Part shown: one piece after another, positions 46,033 to 55,065 of the stretch
How positions within the stretch are numbered: position 1 is the first letter of the stretch
Layout of the letters: the number at the start of each line of letters is the position of its first letter
Source: Winogradskyella sp.
GTDB lineage: Bacteria > Bacteroidota > Bacteroidia > Flavobacteriales > Flavobacteriaceae
Direction of reading: 5' to 3'
Assembly: GCF_003712105.1 (NCBI RefSeq)
Contig: NZ_RHLG01000002.1
Span: forward strand, 664,294-728,293
Length of the DNA: 64,000 nucleotides
The notes under the pieces: generated by a model
The model's input: the letters and a program-made list of their open reading frames with translations, nothing else
Told to the model about the DNA's origin: nothing
Database searches by the model: none
Position numbers and translations under genes: made by a program

Positions 46033-46413
46033 TTACTTAACTGCAATCATGCTAATCTCCACATTTACATACTTCGGTAAATTAGCAACTTCAACGGTTT
46101 CGCGTGCTGGAGCAGTAGCTTCATCAAAATAGTCTCCATAAACTTCATTTATCTGAGAGAAGTTATTCATGTCACTAATGAAGATTGAAGTTTTAACCAC
46201 ATTTTCAAACGTCATATCAGCTTCAGCTAAAACGGCTTTCATGTTCTCCATTACTTGTTTGGTTTCAGTCTTAATATCTCCAATAACCAATTCCATAGTA
46301 TCAGGATTTAAAGCTATTTGACCAGATGTAAATAGCATATTACCGCTTAAAACTGCTTGATTATATGGTCCAATAGGTGCTGGGGCTTTTGATGTGTTGA
46401 TTATTTTTTTCAT
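46033..46413 (-). CDS. ridA: RidA family reactive-intermediate deaminase
   Basis: A 126-aa homotrimeric enzyme that hydrolyses enamine/imine intermediates such as 2-aminoacrylate from PLP enzymes. The substrate-carboxylate Arg is R104 in TAPARETVEVANLPK, and the N-terminal INTSKAPAPIGPYNQAV is typical. It lies 10 bp after lptD and 20 bp before TIGR02757, so it is co-transcribed with an outer-membrane assembly gene. Full length. Confidence 0.93.
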   Translation of the reverse strand: MKKIINTSKAPAPIGPYNQAVLSGNMLFTSGQIALNPDTMELVIGDIKTETKQVMENMKAVLAEADMTFENVVKTSIFISDMNNFSQINEVYGDYFDEATAPARETVEVANLPKYVNVEISMIAVK

Positions 46414-46423
46414 TTTTAAAAGT

Positions 46424-49180
46424 CTAATTTCCTAAACGTTGATCGGGCTGACGACGTTGCTCATATTTTAAGTCACGTAAGAAGTTTGATTTAATGCCTA
46501 TAAAGAAATTCCAAGACGACAAATTACTAAACGGTACCCATGAGAAATTCATTCTCCAACTTAATAAGTCTCTTTCAAAACGGAATTGTGTAAATGTAAA
46601 TCCTTTATTTAAAAAGTCATAACCAGATGATGCACCAACAGTCCATTTTGGGGATAATTCTATATCTCCTGAAAACATTAAGGAATGTGATGCAATGGTA
46701 TTTTCGCGCCTAGTATTGTTGTAGTTTACTGCATATGCTAATCGTAAATTCCAAGGTATTTTGTAGTTATAATCTGTTAAGTTAGCTTCGCGTTCTTTTT
46801 GACGTTCAATGTCTTCATCTGTATAAATACGCGTCGAAAAATCCTCTGTTCTTCCAAATAAATCGTCTGTTCTACCATTTGCTCTTACAGCTTCATCACG
46901 ATCACGTTGGTCTTTTTCAGAGTCGCCAGATTTACTGAAAGTTTCGTTCGTTAGCGAATAACTCATATTAATATTGGCAGATGTCAATCGGAACAGACTA
47001 CCACCGTTATTTATATTAAATGTATTAATCTTAGTGTTGTTATTATCAAGTGCGTATGGGTCTAAAGTTGCTGCAAAGTTCACAGACATTTTATCTTTTA
47101 AGAATTTGAGTCCACCACTTATTCTAACTGGTGAAAGGTTTAATGAGTCTGCCGCTAAATCATAACGTGTACTAACATTTAAGTTATTGATAAGTGTAAT
47201 CTTTTTTGGCTCTGTTTCAGTAGAGTCTTTTGAGCGAATTTTAGCTTCAAAATTATTACCAATATCGAGACCAATAGAACTGGAGTATCTATTACCAGGA
47301 GCACCAAAAATAGAGCCTTCAAATCGGGTAAACTCTTCAACTTCTCTAATGGTGTTTCCGTTAGCATCAACAGTCTCAAAAGTTTCGAATTCTTCAAAAT
47401 ATTGGTCAAAAGCCGGTTGTACTGTATAGCTAATTGATGGTCGCATTACATGTCTAATTGCCTGTATTTTAGCGTTTTTATTCTTTTTATTAAACGGGAA
47501 TAAGCCATATAGAGTAGTACCTATATTAGCACTAAAATTATAGGTTCTAAAGCTATCAAAACCATTGACGTCTGTAGTGACTATAGATTGCGTATTTTCA
47601 TCAAAACTGCGATTTATAGTATTTAAAGTCCAATTTTCTTGATATGTTGTACTGGCACTTACACTGAAATAATCAAATAACTTAAAGTTTGTTGTTAATG
47701 GTATAGTATGTTGCATCCCGGCTAAAGCGTCATCAAACATTTCACTTTTTCCAAATAAAGAATCTGTTGTCGTAATGCGATATTCGGCTCTTGAGTTGTA
47801 TTGAAAGTTGATATTCTGAATAACACCTTTTTTAGCACCAACTTTTGGAGCAAAAGGGAAAACACGTCCAACAGACATTTGTAATGTTGGCAAGGTTAAA
47901 TTAATTTGCTCAGACTGTGTGTTTTGTGAGTGTGTTGCTGTGGCATTAATATTAACCTGAGGATCACCAGGAAACGTTTTTGAATACGAAATTGATGATG
48001 CAAGTGTATTGTTTTGAGAATTAATAATGTTATTCTGGTTTACAGATTGTCTAAAGAACTGACTACTTCCTAAATTTACAGATGCAGAAAATCTCGAATT
48101 TGGATTTGCTTTTGCATCTTGGCTGTGAGACCAACGAATATTATAGATTGTATTTTGAGTAAAATCTGGGAAACCTCGTTCACTTGTTAATAGGTTCTCA
48201 TACCTAATCGCTAAGTTTCCATTAAATCGGTAACGTTTGGCGTAGTTACTTTCAACCCTTAGGCCATAACTACCATTCGTATAATAATCTCCAAGTACGG
48301 CTAAATCTAAGTAATCACTAATTGCAAAATAATAACCACCATTTTGTATAAAATAACCACGGTCACTGCCAGTATCTTCACCAAATGTAGGGAAAATGAT
48401 ACCAGATTTTTGATCTTTTGCTAATGGAAAGAAAGCAAAAGGTAAAGCAATAGGAGTAGGTACACCATAGATTTCCATATACGTTGGTCCTACAACAATT
48501 TTTTTACCAGGTACTAATTTTATTTTATCAGCAATGAATTGATATTCAGGGTCATCTAAGTCTTCAGCAGTTGTAAACCGCGCATCTTTCATAAAAATAG
48601 TAGAATCATTTTCACGTTTGGTAATCGGTGCGAAGATATTTAAACCAGAATCTTCGGTTCTAGAATTAAAGATGATCGCTTTTTTACTTTCCTTATTAAA
48701 TATTATGGAGTCTGGCTCAACTTTATTCTGCGCTTGTGTAAATACTGGTTGTTGCGAATACCCCGAAGAATCTTTTACGCGACCAGCATAAATCAAGTCG
48801 GTATTATTATCAATAACAATAACACCAGCAGTGATTTCCATGTCTTGGTATTTTACGATAGCTTTATCATATAGATAAATCTTATTCTCCTTGTTGTTTA
48901 AAGACACATAACCGTCAGCACTATAAATAACTTTATCTTCAAGAAGCTCTTTAGGTTTTTTAATTGAATCTGTTTTTACAGAGTCTACAACTTTAAGATT
49001 TTCTTTTGGTTTAAGTAATGAATCTACAGAAATGGTAGTGGTGTCTCTTTCTAAAGTTTTAGGTTTTTCAACAGGTTTAATAACCTTAGGTTTTGGAGGT
49101 AAATCTTGAGAATAGCCAAAAGTGTTGATAAACACTGTAAAACTAAGGGCAAAAAGTATCTTTAGGCTATTTGTACGCAA
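46424..49180 (-). CDS. lptD: LPS-assembly outer membrane protein LptD
   Basis: Inserts lipopolysaccharide into the outer leaflet with LptE. From TTG at 49180 the product is 918 aa with a good signal peptide (...LFALSFTVFINTFGYSQ). The longer ATG frame (49231) would begin within or before the promoter element TAATTTTG at 49229-49236, so TTG is favoured. A Pro-rich linker (about 25-70) precedes the LptA-like beta-taco domain (about 75-210: VIYSADGYVSLNN, AIVKYQDMEITAGVIVID) and then the large barrel with YGVPTPIALPFAFFPLAKDQKSG split at the junction. It heads an operon with ridA. Confidence 0.92.
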   Translation of the reverse strand: MRTNSLKILFALSFTVFINTFGYSQDLPPKPKVIKPVEKPKTLERDTTTISVDSLLKPKENLKVVDSVKTDSIKKPKELLEDKVIYSADGYVSLNNKENKIYLYDKAIVKYQDMEITAGVIVIDNNTDLIYAGRVKDSSGYSQQPVFTQAQNKVEPDSIIFNKESKKAIIFNSRTEDSGLNIFAPITKRENDSTIFMKDARFTTAEDLDDPEYQFIADKIKLVPGKKIVVGPTYMEIYGVPTPIALPFAFFPLAKDQKSGIIFPTFGEDTGSDRGYFIQNGGYYFAISDYLDLAVLGDYYTNGSYGLRVESNYAKRYRFNGNLAIRYENLLTSERGFPDFTQNTIYNIRWSHSQDAKANPNSRFSASVNLGSSQFFRQSVNQNNIINSQNNTLASSISYSKTFPGDPQVNINATATHSQNTQSEQINLTLPTLQMSVGRVFPFAPKVGAKKGVIQNINFQYNSRAEYRITTTDSLFGKSEMFDDALAGMQHTIPLTTNFKLFDYFSVSASTTYQENWTLNTINRSFDENTQSIVTTDVNGFDSFRTYNFSANIGTTLYGLFPFNKKNKNAKIQAIRHVMRPSISYTVQPAFDQYFEEFETFETVDANGNTIREVEEFTRFEGSIFGAPGNRYSSSIGLDIGNNFEAKIRSKDSTETEPKKITLINNLNVSTRYDLAADSLNLSPVRISGGLKFLKDKMSVNFAATLDPYALDNNNTKINTFNINNGGSLFRLTSANINMSYSLTNETFSKSGDSEKDQRDRDEAVRANGRTDDLFGRTEDFSTRIYTDEDIERQKEREANLTDYNYKIPWNLRLAYAVNYNNTRRENTIASHSLMFSGDIELSPKWTVGASSGYDFLNKGFTFTQFRFERDLLSWRMNFSWVPFSNLSSWNFFIGIKSNFLRDLKYEQRRQPDQRLGN

Positions 49181-49192
49181 ACCTTTATATGG

Positions 49193-49200
49193 TATTTTTG
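49193..49200 (+). promoter_or_regulatory. Putative amidase promoter, -7 TATTTTTG
   Basis: Exact TAnnTTTG match located inside the 5' region of the lptD frame, about 145 bp before the amidase start, giving a long leader. Confidence 0.35.
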
Positions 49201-49228
49201 TAAAAGTATGGCTCGGTTTTTGAAACCC

Positions 49229-49236
49229 CAAAATTA
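49229..49236 (-). promoter_or_regulatory. lptD promoter, -7 TAATTTTG
   Basis: Minus-strand exact TAnnTTTG match. Its predicted start near 49222 lies after the upstream ATG (49231) and leaves a 42-nt leader to the TTG at 49180. Confidence 0.5.
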
Positions 49237-49344
49237 CATATATTTTTTTGTGATTGATTTAATATCGCAATTAAAGTTATAATTATAAACGAGCCAAATA
49301 AATAAAGGTAATAATAGCGTATTATTTACCGTTTTAATGTTTAG

Positions 49345-50469
49345 ATGAAAACGAAGCAATATTTCATATTAGTATGTCTAGCAACTCTATTTATAATAGG
49401 TTTAACATCTTTTTCAGAAATTGAAAAGCCTACAGACAAATTTGTAGTTGTTTTAGATGCCGGTCACGGTGGTAGAGATCCTGGTGCCATAAGCAATGGG
49501 TTTAAAGAAAAGAAAATAGCACTTGACGTTGTATTAGAATTGGGTAAAGAGCTAGAAAAATTAAATGATATAAAAGTTATTTATACCCGTAAAACAGACA
49601 AATTTATAGAATTATGGAGGCGAGCAGATATAGCTAATAAGGCAGATGCGGATTTGTTTATATCTATTCACTGTAATGCTGTTGCAAACTCTAAGCCTTA
49701 TGGTACAGAAACTTGGGTTTTAGGTGAAAAAAATACCGAACGTAATTTTGAATTTGCAAAACGTGAAAATGAAGTTATTTTCTTAGAAGACGATTATGAG
49801 AAAAATTATGCTGGTTTTGACCCTAGTTCACCAGAATCTACTATAGCTATTGGTATCGAGCAAGAAGTATATATTGAGCAAAGTATAGCACTTGCCCAGA
49901 AAATAGAAAATAATTTTAAACAAAAAGCAAAACGAAAAAGCCGAGGTTTAAAGCAAAAGAGTTTACTAGTTATTAGAAATACATATATGCCAAGTGTGCT
50001 TGTTGAACTCGGTTTTATTAGTAATAAAAAGGAAGGGACATTTTTAAATTCTAAAGCTGGTCAGCATAAAATGTCTAATGCACTAAAAGAAGCAATCTTA
50101 GACTATAAAAAAGAACTCAATAATAATGTTGGAGATAATATCCTTATTGATTCTGAAGAAAATAAAGAGGACAACCTACCACTGGATGAAGTGTCAACAC
50201 GAATCGTAAAAGGGGTTACCTTTAAGGTACAAATTGCTGCAAGTTCTCGTAAACTTGAGGCTAAGCCATACAATTTCAATGGATTATCTGATATTAGCAG
50301 AGAACAACATGGAACTATTTATAAATATTATCATGGGGCAACATCAGATTATAATGCCATAATGAAGCTTAAAGAAATTGCCAAGTCAAAAGGTTACGCT
50401 TCCAGTTTTGTAGTTGCTTATAAAGGTGATAAAAGGATTGCTATAGAAGAAGCCCTTAAAAGACGTTGA
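49345..50469 (+). CDS. N-acetylmuramoyl-L-alanine amidase (Amidase_3)
   Basis: A 374-aa periplasmic cell-wall amidase that cleaves between muramic acid and the stem peptide. Residues 1-24 form a signal sequence. Zinc ligands are H41 (LDAGHGG), E55 (GFKEKKIAL) and H in FISIHCNA; the catalytic Glu is in LVELGFISN. A C-terminal SPOR-like or peptidoglycan-binding region (about 290-374, VTFKVQIAASSRKLEA) is present. It is divergent from lptD and precedes mlaD by 61 bp. Confidence 0.93.
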   Translation: MKTKQYFILVCLATLFIIGLTSFSEIEKPTDKFVVVLDAGHGGRDPGAISNGFKEKKIALDVVLELGKELEKLNDIKVIYTRKTDKFIELWRRADIANKADADLFISIHCNAVANSKPYGTETWVLGEKNTERNFEFAKRENEVIFLEDDYEKNYAGFDPSSPESTIAIGIEQEVYIEQSIALAQKIENNFKQKAKRKSRGLKQKSLLVIRNTYMPSVLVELGFISNKKEGTFLNSKAGQHKMSNALKEAILDYKKELNNNVGDNILIDSEENKEDNLPLDEVSTRIVKGVTFKVQIAASSRKLEAKPYNFNGLSDISREQHGTIYKYYHGATSDYNAIMKLKEIAKSKGYASSFVVAYKGDKRIAIEEALKRR

Positions 50470-50530
50470 TTTTTATAAAGGTTCTTAATTATATTATTCC
50501 TAATTTTGTTACTAACCAAAGACAATTACA

Positions 50531-51478
50531 TTGAGAATATCTAGAGAAGTCAAAACTGCAGTACTCGTCATTTCAGGTGTACTTCTGTTTATATATCTAT
50601 TTAAATACCTACAAGGCCAAGATTTACTTTCTGACGAAGTAGAATTCTATACAGAGTTTGATTATAACGCATTAACCATGTCTTCACCTGTGACTATTAA
50701 AGGAAATGTTGTTGGTAAGGTTGAAGATATCAAATACGATTTTAAGACTGGAATGACACGCGTCGAATTTTCAGTTGACCCACGATTAACATTTTCCAAA
50801 TCTTCAAAAATCCGATTGTACGAAACAGGAATTATGGGCGGCAATGCTTTAGCAGTAATTGATTCATATGAAGGCGAAAAAGCTAAAAAAGGTGATTTTA
50901 TTGCTTCAGAAATTCAACCTGGCTTAGTATCATCATTAAAGGACAATTTCTCTGGGCTTAGTACAAATTTAGATAAGACATTGCGCTCGGCCGATACATT
51001 GATGATGAGTTTAAATGGATTGGTTATTGACGAATCGGATACAGGATTAAAAGCAACTATAAAAGAACTTAATGCTACACTAAAATCGTTTAAAGGTTTA
51101 GCTTACAATATTACGGATGTAGTTAAAGCAAATGATGAAAAGATAGCTGCTACTTTAGATAGTTTTAAAACTGCTAGTGCTAATTTATCTGAATTGTCTG
51201 AAGATTTAAAAAAGGCAAAATTATCCAAGACTATAGAAGATTTTGATAAAACGCTTCTAAGTATCAATTCGCTCTTAGAAAGCTTCGAAAAAGGCGAAGG
51301 TTCACTTGGAAAGTTACTTAAGGATGACAAGCTTTATAACAATCTTGAAGCAGCATCCAAAGAAATGGAGCTACTATTATTAGATATTAAACTGCATCCT
51401 GCACGATATAGACGTATTTTATCTAAGCGTGAAATACCTTACGAAGCTCCAACTGAAGAAGAACTACAAAAGAACTAG
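50531..51478 (+). CDS. MCE/MlaD family lipid-transport protein
   Basis: A 315-aa periplasmic protein anchored by one N-terminal helix (about residues 10-23), with an MCE domain (about 38-115: GNVVGKVEDIKYDF, GLVSSL). The C-terminal half is helical, with repeated stretches of DEKIAATLDSFKTA and ESFEKGEGSLGKLLKDDKL type. MlaD proteins move phospholipids between inner and outer membranes. The start codon is TTG; no ATG is available before the conserved RISREVKTAVLV. It precedes the Fe-S reductase gene by 12 bp. Confidence 0.9.
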   Translation: MRISREVKTAVLVISGVLLFIYLFKYLQGQDLLSDEVEFYTEFDYNALTMSSPVTIKGNVVGKVEDIKYDFKTGMTRVEFSVDPRLTFSKSSKIRLYETGIMGGNALAVIDSYEGEKAKKGDFIASEIQPGLVSSLKDNFSGLSTNLDKTLRSADTLMMSLNGLVIDESDTGLKATIKELNATLKSFKGLAYNITDVVKANDEKIAATLDSFKTASANLSELSEDLKKAKLSKTIEDFDKTLLSINSLLESFEKGEGSLGKLLKDDKLYNNLEAASKEMELLLLDIKLHPARYRRILSKREIPYEAPTEEELQKN

Positions 51479-51490
51479 ACTAACCAATAT

Positions 51491-52795
51491 ATGAGTTATT
51501 TACCTAACATAATTTTCGCAATCGTTTTAGTATTAGGTATTGGATATTTTGCGAGAAATGTAAAAAAACTAATCCGTAACATTAAGCTTGGTAGAGAAGT
51601 AGATGCCAGTGATAATAAAGGCCAACGTTGGAAAAACATGGCTCGTATTGCCCTTGGTCAAAGTAAAATGGTAGTACGACCAATAGCTGGTATTCTTCAT
51701 ATTATAGTATACATAGGTTTTGTTATCATAAACATTGAAGTGCTCGAGATCATTATCGATGGTCTTTTTGGTACACATCGAATAGGCCTTAAAGTATTGC
51801 CAGAATCTGTCTATGGATTTTTAATAGGGAGTTTCGAAATATTAGCAGTGCTTGTTTTAGTGGCAGTAATTGTCTTTTGGCTCAGACGAAACATAATCAA
51901 TCTAAAACGATTCAAAACCTTAAAAGGCTGGCCAAAAAATGACGGTAATATCATTCTGTATTTCGAAGTTGTTTTGATGTGTCTATTCTTAGTAATGAAT
52001 GCAACTGATACGTCTTTTCAGCAATTAGGTACAGGAAATGTAATATCGCAATTTATTGTACCATGGTTTGGTGATAATCCTGAAACTCTTCATGTTATTG
52101 AACGCACAGCTTGGTGGTTGCACATTATAGGTATACTTATCTTCTTGAACTATTTATATTTCTCTAAGCATTTACATATTCTATTAGCGTTTCCAAATAC
52201 GTATTACGGAAAGCTTACACCAAAAGGGCAGTTTAATAATCTTGAAGCTGTTACCAAAGAAGTGAAGTTAATGATGGATCCAAATGCAGATCCATTTGCT
52301 GTACCAGCCGAAGGCGAATCTGATGAAGAGCCAGCTAAGTTTGGTGCAAGTGATGTATTGGATTTAAATAGAATTCAGTTATTAAATGCGTACACGTGCA
52401 CTGAATGTGGGCGTTGCACTAGTGAGTGTCCAGCAAATCAAACAGGAAAAAAATTATCGCCACGTAAAATCATGATGGATACGCGTGATCGATTAGTAGA
52501 AGTTGGTAAAAACATAGATACTAATGGTGGTGAATTTAAAGAAGACGGTAAACAACTTTTAGGGGATTATATCACGCACGAAGAGCTTTGGGCATGTACA
52601 ACATGTAATGCATGTACTGAAGCTTGTCCTGTAAGCATAGATCCATTGTCAATTATCATGGAAATGCGTCGCTACTTAGTTATGGAGCAGAGCGCTGCAC
52701 CAATGGAACTTAACAACATGATGACTAATATTGAAAACAATGGCGCACCATGGCCATATAACCAACAAGACCGTCTAAATTGGGTTAATGAATAA
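51491..52795 (+). CDS. Membrane (Fe-S)-binding reductase subunit
   Basis: A 434-aa protein with a membrane half (five hydrophobic segments to about residue 235, with His residues that may bind haem) and a cytosolic ferredoxin half with two [4Fe-4S] motifs: C303-x2-C306-x2-C309-x3-C313, and C369-x2-C372-x2-C375-x3-C379. It resembles the HdrC/NarI-like fusion of respiratory Fe-S oxidoreductases. The partner CCG-domain gene lies downstream but is separated by an outer-membrane protein gene. Donor and acceptor are unknown. Confidence 0.9.
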   Translation: MSYLPNIIFAIVLVLGIGYFARNVKKLIRNIKLGREVDASDNKGQRWKNMARIALGQSKMVVRPIAGILHIIVYIGFVIINIEVLEIIIDGLFGTHRIGLKVLPESVYGFLIGSFEILAVLVLVAVIVFWLRRNIINLKRFKTLKGWPKNDGNIILYFEVVLMCLFLVMNATDTSFQQLGTGNVISQFIVPWFGDNPETLHVIERTAWWLHIIGILIFLNYLYFSKHLHILLAFPNTYYGKLTPKGQFNNLEAVTKEVKLMMDPNADPFAVPAEGESDEEPAKFGASDVLDLNRIQLLNAYTCTECGRCTSECPANQTGKKLSPRKIMMDTRDRLVEVGKNIDTNGGEFKEDGKQLLGDYITHEELWACTTCNACTEACPVSIDPLSIIMEMRRYLVMEQSAAPMELNNMMTNIENNGAPWPYNQQDRLNWVNE

Positions 52796-52811
52796 ATTTA
52801 CATATATAAAC

Positions 52812-53465
52812 ATGAAATACACCTTTGTTTTACTTACTCTATTCACTTGTCTAACACTTTTTTCTCAAGATGATTCCTCCGTTTCAAGCGAGTCTATTTC
52901 TAAAGGAAATTGGTTTATTGGTGGTGGCTCAAACCTTTTTTTTAATTCAACAAATTCGGAAGTCGAGTCTAATGGTCAAACTATAGATACTGGAAATGAT
53001 TTGAGAATCTCATTAGGCGTTGGTGCAGGTTATTTTGTGTCTAACCATTTAGTTGTGGGTATGGAGTTGCCAGTGTCGTTTTCAAGAAGAAAAGATGATG
53101 ACGTTGGTTTAAATTTAAGAAATACTTCTTTTATAGCTTCTCCTTTTGTTAGGTATTATTTTAATGGTACTAATATTAGACCTTTTATTCAAGGAAATAT
53201 TGGCTTTGGTATATCAAAGTCAAAAAATGCAGTCAGTAATACAATTACTAATCCTAATGACCCTGTGTTTTTTCAACCTGTGGACACCACATCTGATATC
53301 TTTCAATATAGTTTCAATGGTGGTATAGCTATTTTTATTTCACAAAAAGTTTCAGTCGATCTAGGAGTTGGTTATAGTAGTACAACTTCAAACCCTGATA
53401 CTTCAGATATAAAGTTTAAAAATAATACAATAGGATTTTTAGCCGGTTTCAATATCTTCTTATAA
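52812..53465 (+). CDS. Outer membrane beta-barrel protein inserted between Fe-S genes
   Basis: A 217-aa porin-like protein from the ATG at 52812 (signal peptide MKYTFVLLTLFTCLTLFSQ); the frame opens eight codons earlier and overlaps the preceding gene. Alternating hydrophobic strands and aromatic girdle residues (FIASPFVRYYFN, PFIQGNIGFGI, GFLAGFNIFL at the end) indicate an 8-stranded barrel. It sits between the two genes of a normally adjacent pair, 16 bp after the first and 10 bp before the second, as if inserted in the operon. Confidence 0.85.
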   Translation: MKYTFVLLTLFTCLTLFSQDDSSVSSESISKGNWFIGGGSNLFFNSTNSEVESNGQTIDTGNDLRISLGVGAGYFVSNHLVVGMELPVSFSRRKDDDVGLNLRNTSFIASPFVRYYFNGTNIRPFIQGNIGFGISKSKNAVSNTITNPNDPVFFQPVDTTSDIFQYSFNGGIAIFISQKVSVDLGVGYSSTTSNPDTSDIKFKNNTIGFLAGFNIFL

Positions 53466-53475
53466 CTAATCAATT

Positions 53476-54261
53476 ATGAACGAGGAATTAAAAGTACCAA
53501 CAATGGCAGAATATATGGCCGAAGGCAAGCAACCTGAAATTTTATTTTGGGTTGGTTCTGCGGGAAGCTACGATGACAGAGCAAAGAAAATATCAAAAGC
53601 TTTTGTAAAACTTTTGAATAATGCTGGCGTTGATTTTGCAGTCTTAGGCGAAGAAGAAAGTAATACCGGTGATGTAGCCAAACGTGCCGGGAACGAGTTT
53701 TTGTTTCAGATGCAAGCTATGATGAATATAGAAGTCCTAAATGCCTATGAGGTGACGCGTATCGTTACCTGCGATCCACATTCATTTAACTGTCTAAAGA
53801 ATGAATATCCAAGTCTTGGTGGCGTTTACGACGTTGTGCATCATACACAATATATAAAAGAACTTATTGATACTGGTCGCTTAAGTGTTAATGGCGATAC
53901 CTACAAAGGTAAACGTATTACATTCCATGACCCCTGTTATTTAGGTCGTGCTAATAGTGAATTTGAAGCCCCAAGAAGTGTTTTACAAAACACTAAAGCT
54001 ACACTGGTAGAAATGAAAAAGAATAAGCGTTTTGCCTTGTGTTGTGGTGCAGGTGGTGCCCAGATGTTTAAAGAACCAGAAAAAGGAGACAAAGACGTTA
54101 ATGTTTTACGCACAGAACAAGCTCTTGAAACTACTCCAGATATTATTGCTACAGGCTGCCCTTACTGTAATACCATGATGACTGATGGTATAAAAGCTAA
54201 AGAAAAAGAAGATAGCATTACTGTTCTCGATGTTGCTGAATTGATTGCAAATATGCAGTAA
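53476..54261 (+). CDS. CCG-domain (Fe-S)-binding reductase subunit
   Basis: A 261-aa cytosolic protein with two cysteine-rich CCG-type motifs: the first around VTCDPHSFNCLKNEY and HDPCYLGR, the second CCGAGGAQMF followed by ATGCPYCNTMM. This is the HdrB/GlpC-like catalytic half matching the membrane Fe-S protein encoded upstream. Together they form a heterodisulfide-reductase-like module of unknown substrate. The gene is followed 2 bp later by a small membrane protein. Confidence 0.9.
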   Translation: MNEELKVPTMAEYMAEGKQPEILFWVGSAGSYDDRAKKISKAFVKLLNNAGVDFAVLGEEESNTGDVAKRAGNEFLFQMQAMMNIEVLNAYEVTRIVTCDPHSFNCLKNEYPSLGGVYDVVHHTQYIKELIDTGRLSVNGDTYKGKRITFHDPCYLGRANSEFEAPRSVLQNTKATLVEMKKNKRFALCCGAGGAQMFKEPEKGDKDVNVLRTEQALETTPDIIATGCPYCNTMMTDGIKAKEKEDSITVLDVAELIANMQ

Positions 54262-54263
54262 TT

Positions 54264-54455
54264 ATGAATTCTACCGATAAACAAATGCTTAAAGTGGCAT
54301 TGCGAAATGGTATTTTGTTTACAGCAATACTTTTAATATTTAGTTATTTTAAAAATGGGCTCATAAATTATAAATGGATACCTGTTTGGTTTTTATTTTT
54401 TGCAAGTACAGGTGCGCTGAGATACTATTATCAAAACAAAAGATCAAAAGATTAA
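54264..54455 (+). CDS. Small membrane protein (63 aa)
   Basis: A 63-aa protein with two hydrophobic segments (about 15-28 and 38-52) around an FKNGLINYKW loop and a basic end. It is 2 bp after the CCG gene and 3 bp before the next gene, so it is within the operon. Function unknown. Confidence 0.6.
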   Translation: MNSTDKQMLKVALRNGILFTAILLIFSYFKNGLINYKWIPVWFLFFASTGALRYYYQNKRSKD

Positions 54456-54458
54456 TTA

Positions 54459-54941
54459 ATGTTAGTAGATTTTAATACACTTCCTGAAGAATCACGTGTT
54501 TGGATTTACCAAGCTAATCGTTCATTTACTGAAAAAGAACTCTCAGAAATTGAAACTAAACTCAATGGTTTTATAGAAGCTTGGACTGCGCATGGTAAAG
54601 ACTTACAATCTGGGTTTAAGATTATTTATAAACGTTTTATTGTTATTGCCTTAAATCAAAACTTAAATGCAGCTACTGGTTGCTCCATTGATGCTTCGGT
54701 ACATTTTATTCAACAATTAGAAAAGGATTATAATGTGGATTTAATGGATAAAATGAATGTGTCATACAAACAAGGCGATTATATAGCTTATAAATCTTTG
54801 GTCGATTTCAAAAAAATGGCAAAGCAAAAAGCTATTTCAAAAAAGACAATTGTCTTTAATAATCTAGTTACAAACATTGCTGAGTTTAAAGAAAATTGGG
54901 AAGTACCTGCGAGTGAGAGTTGGCATAGTCGTTTCTTATGA
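54459..54941 (+). CDS. Conserved protein, often misnamed ABC transporter ATPase
   Basis: A 160-aa soluble protein. Sequence blocks such as LPEESRVWIYQANRSF, FKIIYKRFIVIALNQN and ATGCSIDASVHFIQQLEKDY are conserved in Flavobacteriaceae, where I recall the label 'ABC transporter ATPase'. There is no Walker A, signature or Walker B motif, so that label is unsupported. It ends the plus-strand operon; 124 bp separate it from serB. Function unknown. Confidence 0.8.
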   Translation: MLVDFNTLPEESRVWIYQANRSFTEKELSEIETKLNGFIEAWTAHGKDLQSGFKIIYKRFIVIALNQNLNAATGCSIDASVHFIQQLEKDYNVDLMDKMNVSYKQGDYIAYKSLVDFKKMAKQKAISKKTIVFNNLVTNIAEFKENWEVPASESWHSRFL

Positions 54942-55065
54942 TGAAAAATTCTCAGTCTTTCTTTAATATTTTTATCGAATTACAATAGCTAATTATTTTC
55001 ATAATTAGTTGATATTCCTAATATTTGCCAAATCGTAAATCTAAAATCTGTAATTATAAATTACT

